Shown one piece after another: positions 45,838 through 55,734 of a stretch of DNA of 64,000 nucleotides. The stretch's first letter is position 1. The number at the start of each line of letters is the position of its first letter. The notes beneath the pieces are model-generated. The model saw only the letters and a list, made by a program, of their open reading frames with translations, had not been told where the DNA came from and did not search any database. The stretch is from Mesocentrotus franciscanus. Lineage: Eukaryota > Echinodermata > Echinoidea > Camarodonta > Strongylocentrotidae. The stretch lies in assembly GCA_037976565.1 (NCBI GenBank), contig CP137672.1, positions 34,860,737 to 34,924,736 of the forward strand, given 5' to 3'. Made by a program: the position numbers and the translations under genes.

Positions 45838-46775
45838 TAAGGTCTGGTCAGCCAATAACAGACTCCGTTTCAACGAAAACAAGTCAGAACTGATCCATTT
45901 TTGTTCACAGCTCAGGAGCACTGTGCCTCTTCCATATCTGTTACTAAAGACATCTGAATACGTTAGAGACCTCGGCATTACATTGGACAAACACCTAACT
46001 CATTAAAAGCACATCAAAAACGTCTGAAAATCTGCATCTTGGGGCATCTACAAAATTTGAAAGATCAGGCGACTGCTTGACAAAGCCTTCACTGAAAGAC
46101 TTGTCCACGCCTTCGTCTCCTCTCATCTGGACTATTGCAACTCCCTCTTTGCCGGCCTCCCAATTCCTCATGTATATACATATATATCTCTCCTCTCCAG
46201 CGTATCCAAAATGCAGCAGCTAGATTGATCACATTAAGTAGGAAACATGACCATAATTGTATCCCCTGTTCTTCGCTCACTTCATTGGCTAGCGGTCCAT
46301 TCTCGCATTACTTTCAAGATCCTACTTCTTTCATACAAAATAACACATAACCATGCCCCTAATCATCTTCTTGACCTAGTCTCCCTTCTATCCTCCACTT
46401 CTGCCAGATCCCCCGTTCATCTTCCTCCATGCAATTAATTCACGGCACACGTACAAAAACCCGTTATGGTGACCGTGCCTTTTCATCGATTGTCCCCACC
46501 CTCTGGAATAAACTCGCACTCCATATTCAAAGTGCCCCATCCATTGAATCATTAAAAACCCTTCTCAAAACCCACTTTTTTAATCAGTTATAGTATACCG
46601 GAGGCCCACACAAGTAGTTAGTGCCATTCAACTGAATTGTATTGTATTAGTAATATTTTATTTGATTTTGTTGCTTTTAAGCTATTGAACATATTGAATA
46701 ATTATACTGAGTTAGACAGTACCTCATGTGCGCTTAGAAACGCCTGTAGTAAGCGCCCTATAAATGTAATTATTA
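45838..46775 (+). mobile_element. L2-like non-LTR retrotransposon, 5'-truncated
   Basis: The copy begins within RT (KVWSANNRLRFNENKSELIHF) and continues with EYVRDLGITLDKHLTH, VHAFVSSHLDYCNSLFAGLP, SLHWLAVHSRITFKILLLSYK and the ARSPVHLPPCN region, with stops and frameshifts between. It ends AAGCGCCCTATAAATGTAATTATTATTAATT, identical in type to the end of the copy at 42845-44022. 5' truncation is the normal outcome of target-primed reverse transcription. Confidence 0.88.
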
Positions 46776-46839
46776 TTAATTGTTAATATATGCACCGGAC
46801 AAGATTGAATGCGCCTCAAAAAGCGATCTATACACTACC

Positions 46840-47907
46840 ACAGTATTTATTAAATCAGGGTGTCAATGATAAGATATGTATTACGACTCGTACACCCTGT
46901 CAAGCTGTAGGTTCTCCTAATCCCACTCAAATGTTGTATTAGCAGTTTCTTATTGTTGTCGGCAAATGTGTAACTTTGGGGTCGCATATTAACTCTGGTT
47001 TTATGGGCATTATATGTCCTAAAATTAGGGGACTTTTTTTTTAAATCAACATTTTCTAAAGGGTGGGGGAGCCCCTCCATTTCATTATCCATCGAGCTTG
47101 GTGTATAATACGCAGCGTCTTATCCATCGGTTTCATTTCATATATGAGAACATTAAAAACATCTTCGCATTTCAAATATCAAACTTCGAGCACTGATACA
47201 CATTTAGAATTATGATTGAGATTCATGGAAGAGTTTGCCTTGAACAGCATTATAAATGAAAAGCGAACACTTAGAGCATTTATTCTAATTATTTTAATCT
47301 CTCGTTATTCATTTATTTATTTGTTTGTTTATTTAGATATTACGCCTTCTCAGGTCTAAAAAGAATATTGCCAAACAAATTGGAAAAGAACATTCATAAT
47401 TCAGCGGGGGTGAGCCTGCATGTCTGAATGGGGAGGGGGGGGGTGAAATTAATACTTTAATTTGTCCATATGTAAAACATGAATATGAATGATTTAATGT
47501 AGTAATACACATGCATGTCAAAGTAAACAGGAAATAGAAACCACACAACAGTTAGAGACAACAAAGCCCAGTTGAATACATTACATGGACTGGGCAACCA
47601 GAAAACAAAGCAGATATTGAGAAATAGAGAGAAGCAAAAGTAATAGGAGCGGAGATATGATAAAACAGAACAAGGATATTGTAGTGAGAATGAGAGAAAG
47701 TCGAAAGGAGCAAGAATTGAACAGAGTTGGGGTAAAAAAGAAAATAAAAGGGAGGGAGAGGTGGTAGAGAGGAGAAGCCAGCATAGTGAACAAGAGGAAG
47801 GAAATGATGTGAGAGATCACAATGGAAGAAAAAGAGATGGAGGAAAGGAAAAGAGAAGTGAGTTGTGAGTGGCAAGATATGCGTTACAGCATTTTGATGT
47901 TCCTTAT
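46840..47907 (+). other. 5' duplication block, extra copy
   Basis: Homologous to 26230-27480 (without its retrotransposon tail) and to 50320-51800. It contains CAGGGTGTCAATGATAAG, AATACGCAGCGTCTTATCC and TTACGCCTTCTCAGGTCT, then a polypurine region. No gene follows it before the next copy begins. Confidence 0.7.
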
Positions 47908-48439
47908 GCCTAGGTCACATTTGCTCTACGGCTAGGATACGGCGGCCGTACGCCCCCGAAATCGAGAGATACTTGCGGCGGCAGCAGAGAATCTGCGGTG
48001 GCCTCAGGGTCACTCTAGGGCGTATCCCTATCTTTACAGGCCGTACGGGTCGCCGTAGGATTATAACGCGGAGTTATAACTGTTTTCATTTATAAGTTCG
48101 CCGTAGCGATTAGACACGCCGTAGCCATGCCGTAGAACGGTTCCACGGCGACCATAAGTCGGGCGAACGGTGGCTTTGCGTTTGCCGTGGGGCTGCTTTA
48201 GGGTCCTAAGAATTTAATTGACTTTTGCGGACCCCTAGGGCGGCCGTGCGTCATCACTTCAAGGCCGTACGGCAGCCGCAGGTTTTCTCTCTCCACAAAT
48301 TCAAAATACGCCGTGCGGCTACCCTAACATATGTGACCGCTACCGTATGTGACCGTGGGAATGCTGCGGCGGCCCTATAATTGCTATTGGCCGTAGATAT
48401 TTTAGACCGCACGGCCGCCGCGGCAAATGTGACCTAGGC
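47908..48439. mobile_element. GC-rich 532-bp TIR element
   Basis: Perfect 17-bp terminal inverted repeats, GCCTAGGTCACATTTGC and its complement, bound a body unusually rich in CpG and in CGGCCGTACGG-type motifs. The corresponding sequences at 27490 and 51800 lack it. The target duplication is unclear. It is non-coding. Confidence 0.8.
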
Positions 48440-48813
48440 AATACAATGAACTTATATTTGTTCAAGTTGAGTTACAATGTACACATTCCACATTGAATAA
48501 CAGATATTAGGTACGCATAACTCGAGTAGGGTATAATGGGGCTTTCACATACACACTCCAGGGCCCGTATACGGCGAGTAAAAACAGACATTTTGGGAAT
48601 TTTCGGCCGGTGCCCGGCCGGCTTCCGTACAGATTCTAAGGGCGCCGGGACATTTTCACCAGCCGTACGGGCGCCATGGTGCTGAGTTGGCTGCTCCCAA
48701 TTCTCCCAGCGTTTTCATCTGACCGTTAGGCCATAGACAGCCTGTAAAAGGGCCGTGGGGCACCGTGCGGGCCCCGGACGGCTATTTAAAGTAATAGGTT
48801 CTTCATATATCGT
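48440..48813. repeat. Duplication-block remnant followed by a second GC-rich insert
   Basis: 48440-48533 matches the ATTAGGTACGCATAACTCGAG segment of the other units. From about 48537 (GGGGCTTTCACATAC) to about 48780 the sequence turns GC-rich with GGCCGG and GGGCCCCGG motifs. No second terminus was identified, so its class is open. Confidence 0.5.
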
Positions 48814-49725
48814 TTGCGAACCTGGATGCACGTATACATGGACTTAAATAACTATTACGTGTATTTATCATTATATCATGCCCCCTTATTGCTACGAGGG
48901 CTAGATATCCCAACCCAAAATAAAAACAGAAACAAATTTCCCACGGCATTCTTTTTTACTTTAATTTTGTTTCAGACCTCCTTACCCATCACCACCTCAC
49001 CCCAACCAAAAAAAAAGATAATAAATGTTTGGTTCATATTCGGATTGCATTACCTCTTACCTTAAAAGGCAGGTTTGACTGTATAATAAACATGTACATG
49101 TATGTCGTCTTCCTGCTTCACCTGTGCTCAAGTGTTTGCCGGGGGCGTCATCGCCTTCGTGCTCGAACTTATTAAAATAAAATTACATCGTGATCTATCT
49201 GGAAATCAGAACTAAAATCAACATGCCTGTCTTTATCGGGTCATGGAATAAATTACCTCTTCTTTCTAAAACTTTGGATAAAATGCCGTCACTGAAATTG
49301 CAGATTCCTCAAAAGGATTTTCTTATTAACAAATAAAAGGGAGAGAAATCAAATATAGTGAAAAACCATGGAAATATGTATTAAGAAAAATTATTTAGCA
49401 GCCGTGTATTGCTAGTACATGAATTGTAATCTCAAAATGTACTGCAATAATTTTGTGAATTTCTAATTTAATGACATTTGTCAATCGCAGGACAGATGAG
49501 TAAGTTAAGTATTTTGTAAAATATCTAGAAGAAAATAACAATTACCTTGAAATAGTTATTTTAGAAAGTTTGTCTCACTCAAAACCTAAGCTGTTACTAA
49601 ACCTATAACTCTAAACGCAGCTGGCAGCTGGCAACCGGGTGCGACGAGGAATCGCCTGCCTTTACTCAGAGGCGATGGGGTTGAGAGTACGTATGGCTAT
49701 GTCAGAAGCAAACCATCGGACAGAT
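48814..49725 (+). other. Repeat fragments; no gene seen
   Basis: 49065-49247 is the shared block also found at 15280-15478 and 25270-25420. Here it runs on past TCGGGTCATGG into unrelated sequence. The rest is A/T-rich without supported coding frames. Confidence 0.55.
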
Positions 49726-50064
49726 GATACATGCAGGAGGCCGAGGTCCGGTCCATGGTGTGACGTTTTGAAGAATTCTTCACAAAACTGTGATAAAGGG
49801 TACCAATAGATGGCGTTAGATGTTTAAATTTTCGGAGGGCATTGAGAGTTTCACACAGCCTTGCCAGTTTGGTGACTCTCGTGTTCAACTCACATTACTG
49901 TAATTCAATGAGGAGTTCAATCAAATAATTGTAATCAAAAGCCGTTGGGGCAGGAGATCTTTGTTTTTCTCTCCTTCAGATTATGGGCGGGGCACACCAA
50001 CAATTCATCCTGCAGGGATACTTTTAGATGGGCTCCATACAAGGGGCAAATGTGCATTTAAAAA

Positions 50065-50068
<4 letters not shown>

Positions 50069-50106
<38 letters not shown>
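50069..50106. repeat. (AT)n microsatellite
   Basis: About 19 uninterrupted AT dinucleotides. The paralogous position near 25995 has only ACATTAAAAACAACAACATC. Confidence 0.9.
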
Positions 50107-50110
<4 letters not shown>

Positions 50111-50586
50111 CAACTGCCATTAATATGCACCTCCCTGATTATAAATGCATTAGCGTTTGTTATTCAAATAACACGCAAAGCAAGCGAAGAGAATAAGAAT
50201 GAATTTAGAGACAGTTTGTTTATATAATTCACGCCATTCATGGGGTGTTTTAATTTACTGATTATGCTGATGGTGTTTATGATTTACTCTTCTCTTACAA
50301 ATAGAAATTGATAGTTTCACAAGTGTTTTTAAGATCAGGGTGTCAATGATAAGGTTTGCATTACGACTCGTATACCTTTTCAAGCTGTAGGTTCTTCCAA
50401 TCCCACTCAAAATGTTATATTGGCAATTTGCAATTGTTGTCGGCAAATGTGTAACTTTCAGGTCCCATATTAACTCTGAATTTATCGGCATTATGTCCTA
50501 ACATCAGGGAATTTATTTAAAACAAAAATCAACAATTTCTTAAGGGTGGGGGTCCCTCCATTTCATTATCCATCGAGCTTAGTGTA

Positions 50587-51016
50587 CCGTGTGAGTCAAC
50601 AAAAAGTTTATTTTAAAAGTCAGCTATGAACGAAAGGTTATCATACATGATTTGAAAGAGTGTTATATCCCGAATCGTTTGGTATCACCCAATGTTCTTT
50701 GATATTTTATATTTGATATGTGTGGCATGATTAATTTTGTTAGGGATGTGATTTGGATCTGCAAAGACTGAATTTATACCCAAATCCCAATTGTTTTATT
50801 CAAACATCACATAAGCATTACTTTGGCGCAAGTCGATTTTTGCACTCTCCAATGTCTCCTGTTCATCCAAGCGTGAATACATACCACATAAAAATGATAG
50901 GAAATGACTTGGGATAAAACACTCTTTCATAAGATGTATAATAATTTACTATTCATAGATGATTTTTAAGATAATTAGCAATTTTCTAGGGGTAAACTTT
51001 TTGTTGACTCACACTG
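50587..51016. mobile_element. 430-bp mariner/Tc1-like MITE with TA duplication
   Basis: The left end CCGTGTGAGTCAACAAAAAG and right end CTTTTTGTTGACTCACACTG are inverted repeats of about 24 bp. TA flanks both sides (50585-50586 and 51017-51018). The paralogous empty sites at about 26493 and 47102 read CTTGGTGTATAATACGCAG with one TA. It is non-coding, so it depended on a transposase elsewhere. Confidence 0.88.
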
Positions 51017-51315
51017 TATAATACGCAACGTTTTATCCATCTGTTTTCAAACTTCGCGCACTGATAAGAGTTTGCCCTAAAGAGAGCACTTAATGTATTT
51101 GATAAATGCTCTATTATAATCTTGAGGTATCTATTTTATTTATTCATTTGTTAGTTTATTTAGATCCTACGCCTTCTCAGGTCTAACAAGAAAATTGTCA
51201 AACAAATTGGAAAGGAGAATTCACAATGCAGCGGCGGGTGAGCCTGCATGTCTGAAGTAGAGGGGAGGGGGGTTTACTTTAATTTGTCGAAGCAAGAATT
51301 GAACAGAGTTGAGGT

Positions 51316-51625
51316 CGGGGCGGATGCAGCCGGCGGCAGGGGAGGGGGGCCCAATTTTTTGGGGTCTAATTTTTGAGGAAATATTTAACTGCGTCTCAGC
51401 CAACCGGTGAATAAGCGGGGGTGGGTTGGGATAAGAGCACTATTTTTTTTTTTTTGCCCAATTCGGAAGAAAATATTTTTGCAGCGAATCATCCAGCCGG
51501 TGCATAAGCGGGGGTGAGGTGGGGGGAGAAGAAACACTCATTTTTTTTTTTGTCGAGCGAATCTGTTTTTTTTTTGGGGGGGGCGGACCAGGGGCGTCGG
51601 GCCCCACCCCCGTGGATCCGCGCCG
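51316..51625. mobile_element. GC-rich TIR element (hAT-like ends)
   Basis: The insert starts CGGGGCGGATGCAGCC and ends GTGGATCCGCGCCG, with AGGT on both sides. The uninserted copy at about 27310 reads GAGTTGAGGTAAAGG. Internally it has two copies of a CAGCC(A/G)..CCGGTGNATAAGCGGGGGTG segment and long T and G runs. A related fragment lies at 4855-5050. Confidence 0.65.
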
Positions 51626-51885
51626 TAGGTAAAGGTAGAAACAGGAGGGAGGGAGAGGTGGTAGACAGGAGAAACAAGCATGGTGTACAAGAGGAAGACT
51701 AGGATGTGAGAGATCAGAGTGGAAGAAAAAGAGATGGAGGAAAGGAAAAGAAAAGTGGAATGAGACTGGCAAGATATGCGTGATACAGCATTATGACGTT
51801 CCTAACAATGTACTTAGATATTTCACCAAGTTGAGTTTCAATGTACATTTCCCACATTGAATAAGAGATATTAGGTACGCATAAC

Positions 51886-52041
51886 CAGGGCCGTAGCCAG
51901 AGTTTGATGTTTTTTTTTTTTTTTTTTTTTTTTTGGGGCACATGCATGTACTTGATCGACGTCCTGTTGAGGGGTCAATGAGGAGGGGTGTCTGATCTTG
52001 GAAGAAAAAAATTGGTGCCCTCCCCCGTGGCTACGGGCCTG
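51886..52041. mobile_element. 156-bp hAT MITE with 8-bp target duplication
   Basis: The ends are CAGGGCCGTAGCCA and TGGCTACGGGCCTG. CGCATAAC is duplicated exactly (51878-51885 and 52042-52049). The paralogous copies (27568 and 48512) read GGTACGCATAACTCGAG once. The interior is a T tract of about 25 bases. Confidence 0.93.
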
Positions 52042-52155
52042 CGCATAACTCGAGCATGGCATAAGTGAATTATACATGTACAAATACACATGACCGTAAC
52101 CAAACAGTACCAGTACTAGATAGTACTAGTGTTAAGTTACCTAAGAAATATGAGT

Positions 52156-52165
52156 GGAAATTCCT
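52156..52165. promoter_or_regulatory. Degenerate Rel/NF-kappaB-like site, distal (gene B)
   Basis: GGAAATTCCT occupies the place of the perfect GGGAATTCCC found at 28682-28691 in gene A. It still has two half-sites of the kappaB type. Confidence 0.35.
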
Positions 52166-52384
52166 AACCTTTAGGGAAAAAAATCATACTCATTTAAACC
52201 CTTGACTACTGAATACTCTCATCCCATAGGTTTTAATACAGGGACCACCTGGTTCTTGTACACAACGGGTTAAATAGTTTTAATGAGAGGGATCGCTGAC
52301 AGGTGCGTGGGTGAACGGCTCGGTTCAGCAAGAGAATCACACGAGCCAAGGCTTAACATACTATTTTCTATTGTGAACGTTGGT

Positions 52385-52394
52385 GGGAATTCCC
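52385..52394. promoter_or_regulatory. Palindromic Rel/NF-kappaB-type site, proximal (gene B)
   Basis: GGGAATTCCC in the context GTTGGTGGGAATTCCCACGC, as in gene A. It lies 333 bp from the ATG. Confidence 0.6.
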
Positions 52395-52693
52395 ACGCTC
52401 TAAGGAAAAAACAAACAATTTTTCGTCATGCCCGTACAACGGTTATAATTTGAGTTATTGCTGACTGAAACATCATCATACGCCTCTTATTGAAAGCATA
52501 GTCGCCATTAGAGCTACTTCGTAACGTAAGTTCTAAAGAAGAAGCGTAAAGCAATTTCAATATGTTGTACCGGTCAGGCTCTATTAACCATGGAATGCAC
52601 TATGTTTCACATTTTCAGTCCAATACTAGACAGCTAATTATTTAACAAAAGTATTTTAAACTTTTGATTGAGTTGGCCAATTAATTAACCAAT

Positions 52694-52707
52694 GTGTTTT
52701 TTCGCAG
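52694..52707 (+). other. Splice acceptor before the gene B coding exon
   Basis: TGTGTTTTTTCGCAG/GTCGTGTGC ends at 52707 and aligns with the acceptor at 29433 in gene A. Confidence 0.65.
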
Positions 52708-52727
52708 GTCGTGTGCTTTAGTTGTCA

Positions 52728-53933
52728 ATGATGGCTACTTCCTTAAAGCAGGCTGTCCATAAGAACCTGGCGTGTCCTGTCTGCCTGAGCCTCTTCAAGG
52801 ACCCCAAGATCCTCCCCTGCTCCCATACCTTCTGCAAGGGTTGTCTTAAGACTCTCCTGGAGTCTCATCGGAGAAAAGACGTTCTGCTGTGTCCTACGTG
52901 CAGGGGGGGAATTTGGGTTCATGATGGAGACGTGGATGGACTTCAATCAAACATAACAGCCAGATCACTTGTTGAAGCTGTGGAGACCCAGGGCTATTCC
53001 AACTGTAATCAAGAAGAAAAATCGTTGCAAAGAAGATGGAACAAATATCAAAAACATCCGAACTACGATGAAAGACTTTTCTTCAGTAGCCAGAGATCGG
53101 ATGGACTCAAGTTGGGTCAGCTAAGTAGACCATGGACCTTAATGAGTAGACAAAGGGTATCCAAATTGGTTCTGCGGGCTCTGCTGCCTGTTGGAGGTAC
53201 GGTGAACGGAATTGCAATATCACCAAACAATGAGATGGCTGTTTGTTGTTGCAGTGGAGGAATATTCGTATATTCTTCTGGGGGCAGCAGACTAGGCACC
53301 GTTCTGGAATCTGTTCAAGTTCATGACTTACAATTCATGCCTAATACTGGATACGTCATTCGCGACTCCTATAACAGAATCTCCCTGTACACAGATCATA
53401 GTGAAAAGCTTGATGTAACGTTTGAGACAATGAATGTGGCAAAAGGTATATCTGGCGGTCTCACTGTAGGCAAGGATGGGCAAATCTTCGTAGGTTACCA
53501 AATATGCAAGAAAATACAGGTATTTAAGCCAGAAGGTGGGAGGTCAATTAGAGAGATAACGTGCAGCGGATTTCCAAGGCAGATATTTGCGATGACATTC
53601 AGTCAAGCGATTGTCGTTAAGGGTATCTTTGATGTACACTTGATCGACGATGTGTCTGGTGCTATCATTCATAGCATCAGCAAAGATGGTAAAGAACCTT
53701 ACCCTGCTGTGTGTCAGGATAATTCAGTTATCATTGCATGGGTTAAGCACGATCAGGGTCTGCTGAGCATCGTTCAGTACAATCTAGTGCCCAACAAAAG
53801 CATCAAAAACATCCTTACTGATTTCAAGATAATTACACCACATTATGATTGCTACTTGGAAGCATTCAAGACGGGCGAGATAGCTTTCTGCACTCGTGAT
53901 AGGCTTTACATCTTCCATGAGACATGGGAGTAA
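52728..53933 (+). CDS. RING-finger E3 ubiquitin ligase-like protein with C-terminal beta-propeller (gene B)
   Basis: The frame is open from 52722, but that codon is TTG. The first ATG is at 52728 and is followed at once by a second (52731), which aligns with the gene A start (MATSLKQ versus MAAFLEQ). The product is 400-401 residues. Numbering from the second ATG, C15, C18, C30, H32, C35, C38, C54 and C57 complete a C3HC4 RING (ACPVCLSLF, CSHTFCKGC, LLCPTC). The linker is about 25 residues longer than in gene A and is rich in K, R and Q (SLQRRWNKYQKHPNYDERL). The propeller-like part has GGTVNGIAISPNNEMAVCC, TVGKDGQIFVGYQICKKIQV and NSVIIAWVKHDQGLLSIVQY, and ends YIFHETWE. There is no B-box, coiled coil, signal peptide or membrane segment. 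It is a probable cytosolic ubiquitin ligase; the substrate is unknown. It is a tandem paralogue of gene A, 23 kb apart in the same orientation. Confidence 0.88.
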   Translation: MMATSLKQAVHKNLACPVCLSLFKDPKILPCSHTFCKGCLKTLLESHRRKDVLLCPTCRGGIWVHDGDVDGLQSNITARSLVEAVETQGYSNCNQEEKSLQRRWNKYQKHPNYDERLFFSSQRSDGLKLGQLSRPWTLMSRQRVSKLVLRALLPVGGTVNGIAISPNNEMAVCCCSGGIFVYSSGGSRLGTVLESVQVHDLQFMPNTGYVIRDSYNRISLYTDHSEKLDVTFETMNVAKGISGGLTVGKDGQIFVGYQICKKIQVFKPEGGRSIREITCSGFPRQIFAMTFSQAIVVKGIFDVHLIDDVSGAIIHSISKDGKEPYPAVCQDNSVIIAWVKHDQGLLSIVQYNLVPNKSIKNILTDFKIITPHYDCYLEAFKTGEIAFCTRDRLYIFHETWE

Positions 53934-54040
53934 GTTCCAATTTTGCAGATGAAACGTGGAGTTTAACAAACTTATAACAAACAAAAAACATTTAAGATTG
54001 TTATCCGGTCAAGTGGAAAAAATGCACCGTATAAATATTT
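53934..54040 (+). other. Start of gene B 3' flank, interrupted
   Basis: Matches 15989-16098 up to ATAAATATT. The homology resumes at 56353 (TATTCTTGCCCGG), so 2.3 kb of nested insertions separate the two halves. Confidence 0.75.
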
Positions 54041-55714
54041 ATATTATAATGACTGGGCTTGAGGGGTACATCAGACATATTGACCAAGCTAAGATCATAT
54101 TGACCCGAGTCGAAGACGAGGGCAATATGGTCTTAGCGCGGTCAGTATGTCTGATGTACCCCGAAAGAATCCCTGTCAATGTAATTTTTGTTACCTTTAC
54201 AAGGCATTTTTTTTACAAAATAATGATATACAACTTTGGTACCAAGCATGATTTTTACTCACCATGTATGCATGTATTCCCTTACTCTTGTCCAGAGATG
54301 AAAATGTATGAAAATGTCATTGTGACGTAAATTGTTACCGCGCGTACACTTTAACGCGTACACAATATTGTGCGTATGCACTTTGATAAATGCGCACTGA
54401 CAAGAAAGAGTGGAATATGGCAGATTATCACCCGTATCAGACATCTGAGCTGGTCATTTACTAAACCGTATTGCCCTAGTTTTCATTAGCAGTGGGGAAC
54501 GGAAGGGTATATTCTTTGTATTTTCCTTGGTCTCCCTGCCCGTATAGACTTTGCGTGTAGAGACGAGTGAAAATATAGTCTTTTATATACCTCACTTTAG
54601 AAATCTAGCCATCTGATTGGTCGAAGTTGGAGTCGTGATTTCAAGCCATGCCCCACTCACACCCGCTCACAGGGAATAGTTAGAGCTCACAGGGCCTAGT
54701 TAAAAGTTTCTACCCTCATCCTCATCATCCTGCGATCCCCATTGGCTTACTTAGTTTGTGCGGAGCGCGCACGGCATTCCATACATTTTTTGTGCCGCGA
54801 TTATTTGGTTGCTATACAGTACAGCGTAGACGACCGCCGATCTCGATTGTAGCTAGGCCTAGATCTACATGTAATGACGAGATAACGCCCCTTTGGAAAT
54901 ATAGAGAAAACCTGCTCTTTCATATGACACCTCATTTTTGAGTATCACCTTCAGGATCACAAGCAATGAAGGTTTGAATCTTGATTTGTAATTTATTAGT
55001 TTGGGATTAGTTTGACCAATTTGGCACGATCGCGCTATGCACGTGAACTGCATAGGCTTATAATGCGTACAATCTCAATGGCCAACTGAGCTACCTAAGT
55101 TTATCAACACAGATTTGATTACCATGATTGACCTTGTATTCTATGATCCTGTTTTCAGTATATTAAAAGTTATAATGACTGCTTTAATATTCGAGGCCTA
55201 GTTGTTTGTTGGCTCTTACATCGTGCTATCACCCCTCGGCACGCCTCGGGGTGATAGCACGATGTAACCTCCCCTTGAGCAATAAAAACAACTAGGCCTC
55301 TCATAGCAGTCATTATTACTATAATATTGACCGCGCCGTATTTTGTTATTTTTATTGCGCATCTATTATGCGTACGAGAACCTGCGCACTTTGCGCGCAC
55401 TCTATTGTGACGTAATAATCACACCAAATGCACACTGTTTACAGTGTATCGAAAATTTCGTCAAGCACTGGATGCACAGTGCTGGTTTGACAAAGTTTGC
55501 TCAGTTCTTTGAGATTGTCATGGTGGATTTCTGTATTTGCTCTAGATGTCTGATTTGGATGACAATAAAAATATTTACTGGCTTTACTTTCGGGGGATAT
55601 CAGAAATATTGACCGCGCTAAGACCATATTGCCCTCGTCTTTCGACTCGGGGCAATATGATCTGAGCTTGGTCAATATTTCTTATATACCCCTCAAGGCC
55701 AGTCAATATTATAT
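54041..55714. mobile_element. Transposon-like element with hairpin-containing inverted ends
   Basis: The left end (54041-54180) and right end (55575-55714) are inverted copies of each other: TGACTGGGCTTGAGGGGTA versus TGACTGGCCTTGAGGGGTA. Each end contains its own hairpin of about 100 bp (54063-54162 and 55592-55693) with AGACGAGGGCAATATGGTCTTAGCGC-type arms. The interior holds A/T-rich non-coding sequence and a Crypton derivative. No transposase was found. The class is unknown. Confidence 0.7.
54596..55332 (+). mobile_element. Non-autonomous Crypton derivative (internal deletion)
   Basis: 54596-54870 matches the Crypton 5' end (39110 down to about 38770), starting TATATACCTCACTTTAGAAA and including TCTGATTGGTCGAA and GATTTCAAGCCATGCCCC. 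55150-55332 matches its 3' hairpin and end ACTATAATATT (37019-37200). The recombinase gene is absent and replaced by about 280 bp of other sequence. The derivative would need a recombinase in trans. Confidence 0.8.
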
Positions 55715-55734
55715 AAATGTTGACCTCTGATTAA

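Larger units (their letters stand above)
49726..51885 (+). other. 5' duplication block upstream of gene B
   Basis: Aligns with 25651-27600 upstream of gene A. It is interrupted by a mariner-like MITE (50587-51016) and a GC-rich element (51316-51625). It lacks the retrotransposon tail present at 26521-27025. Confidence 0.7.

Noticed and set aside
47552..47875. Minus-strand frames rich in F, L, S and P (also 27225-27602 and 51440-51772)
   Set aside because: They are the translation of a polypurine/polypyrimidine stretch and the frames do not keep common boundaries among the copies.
52722..52727. Start of gene B at 52722
   Set aside because: The codon there is TTG. The first ATG is at 52728, and the one at 52731 aligns with the gene A start.
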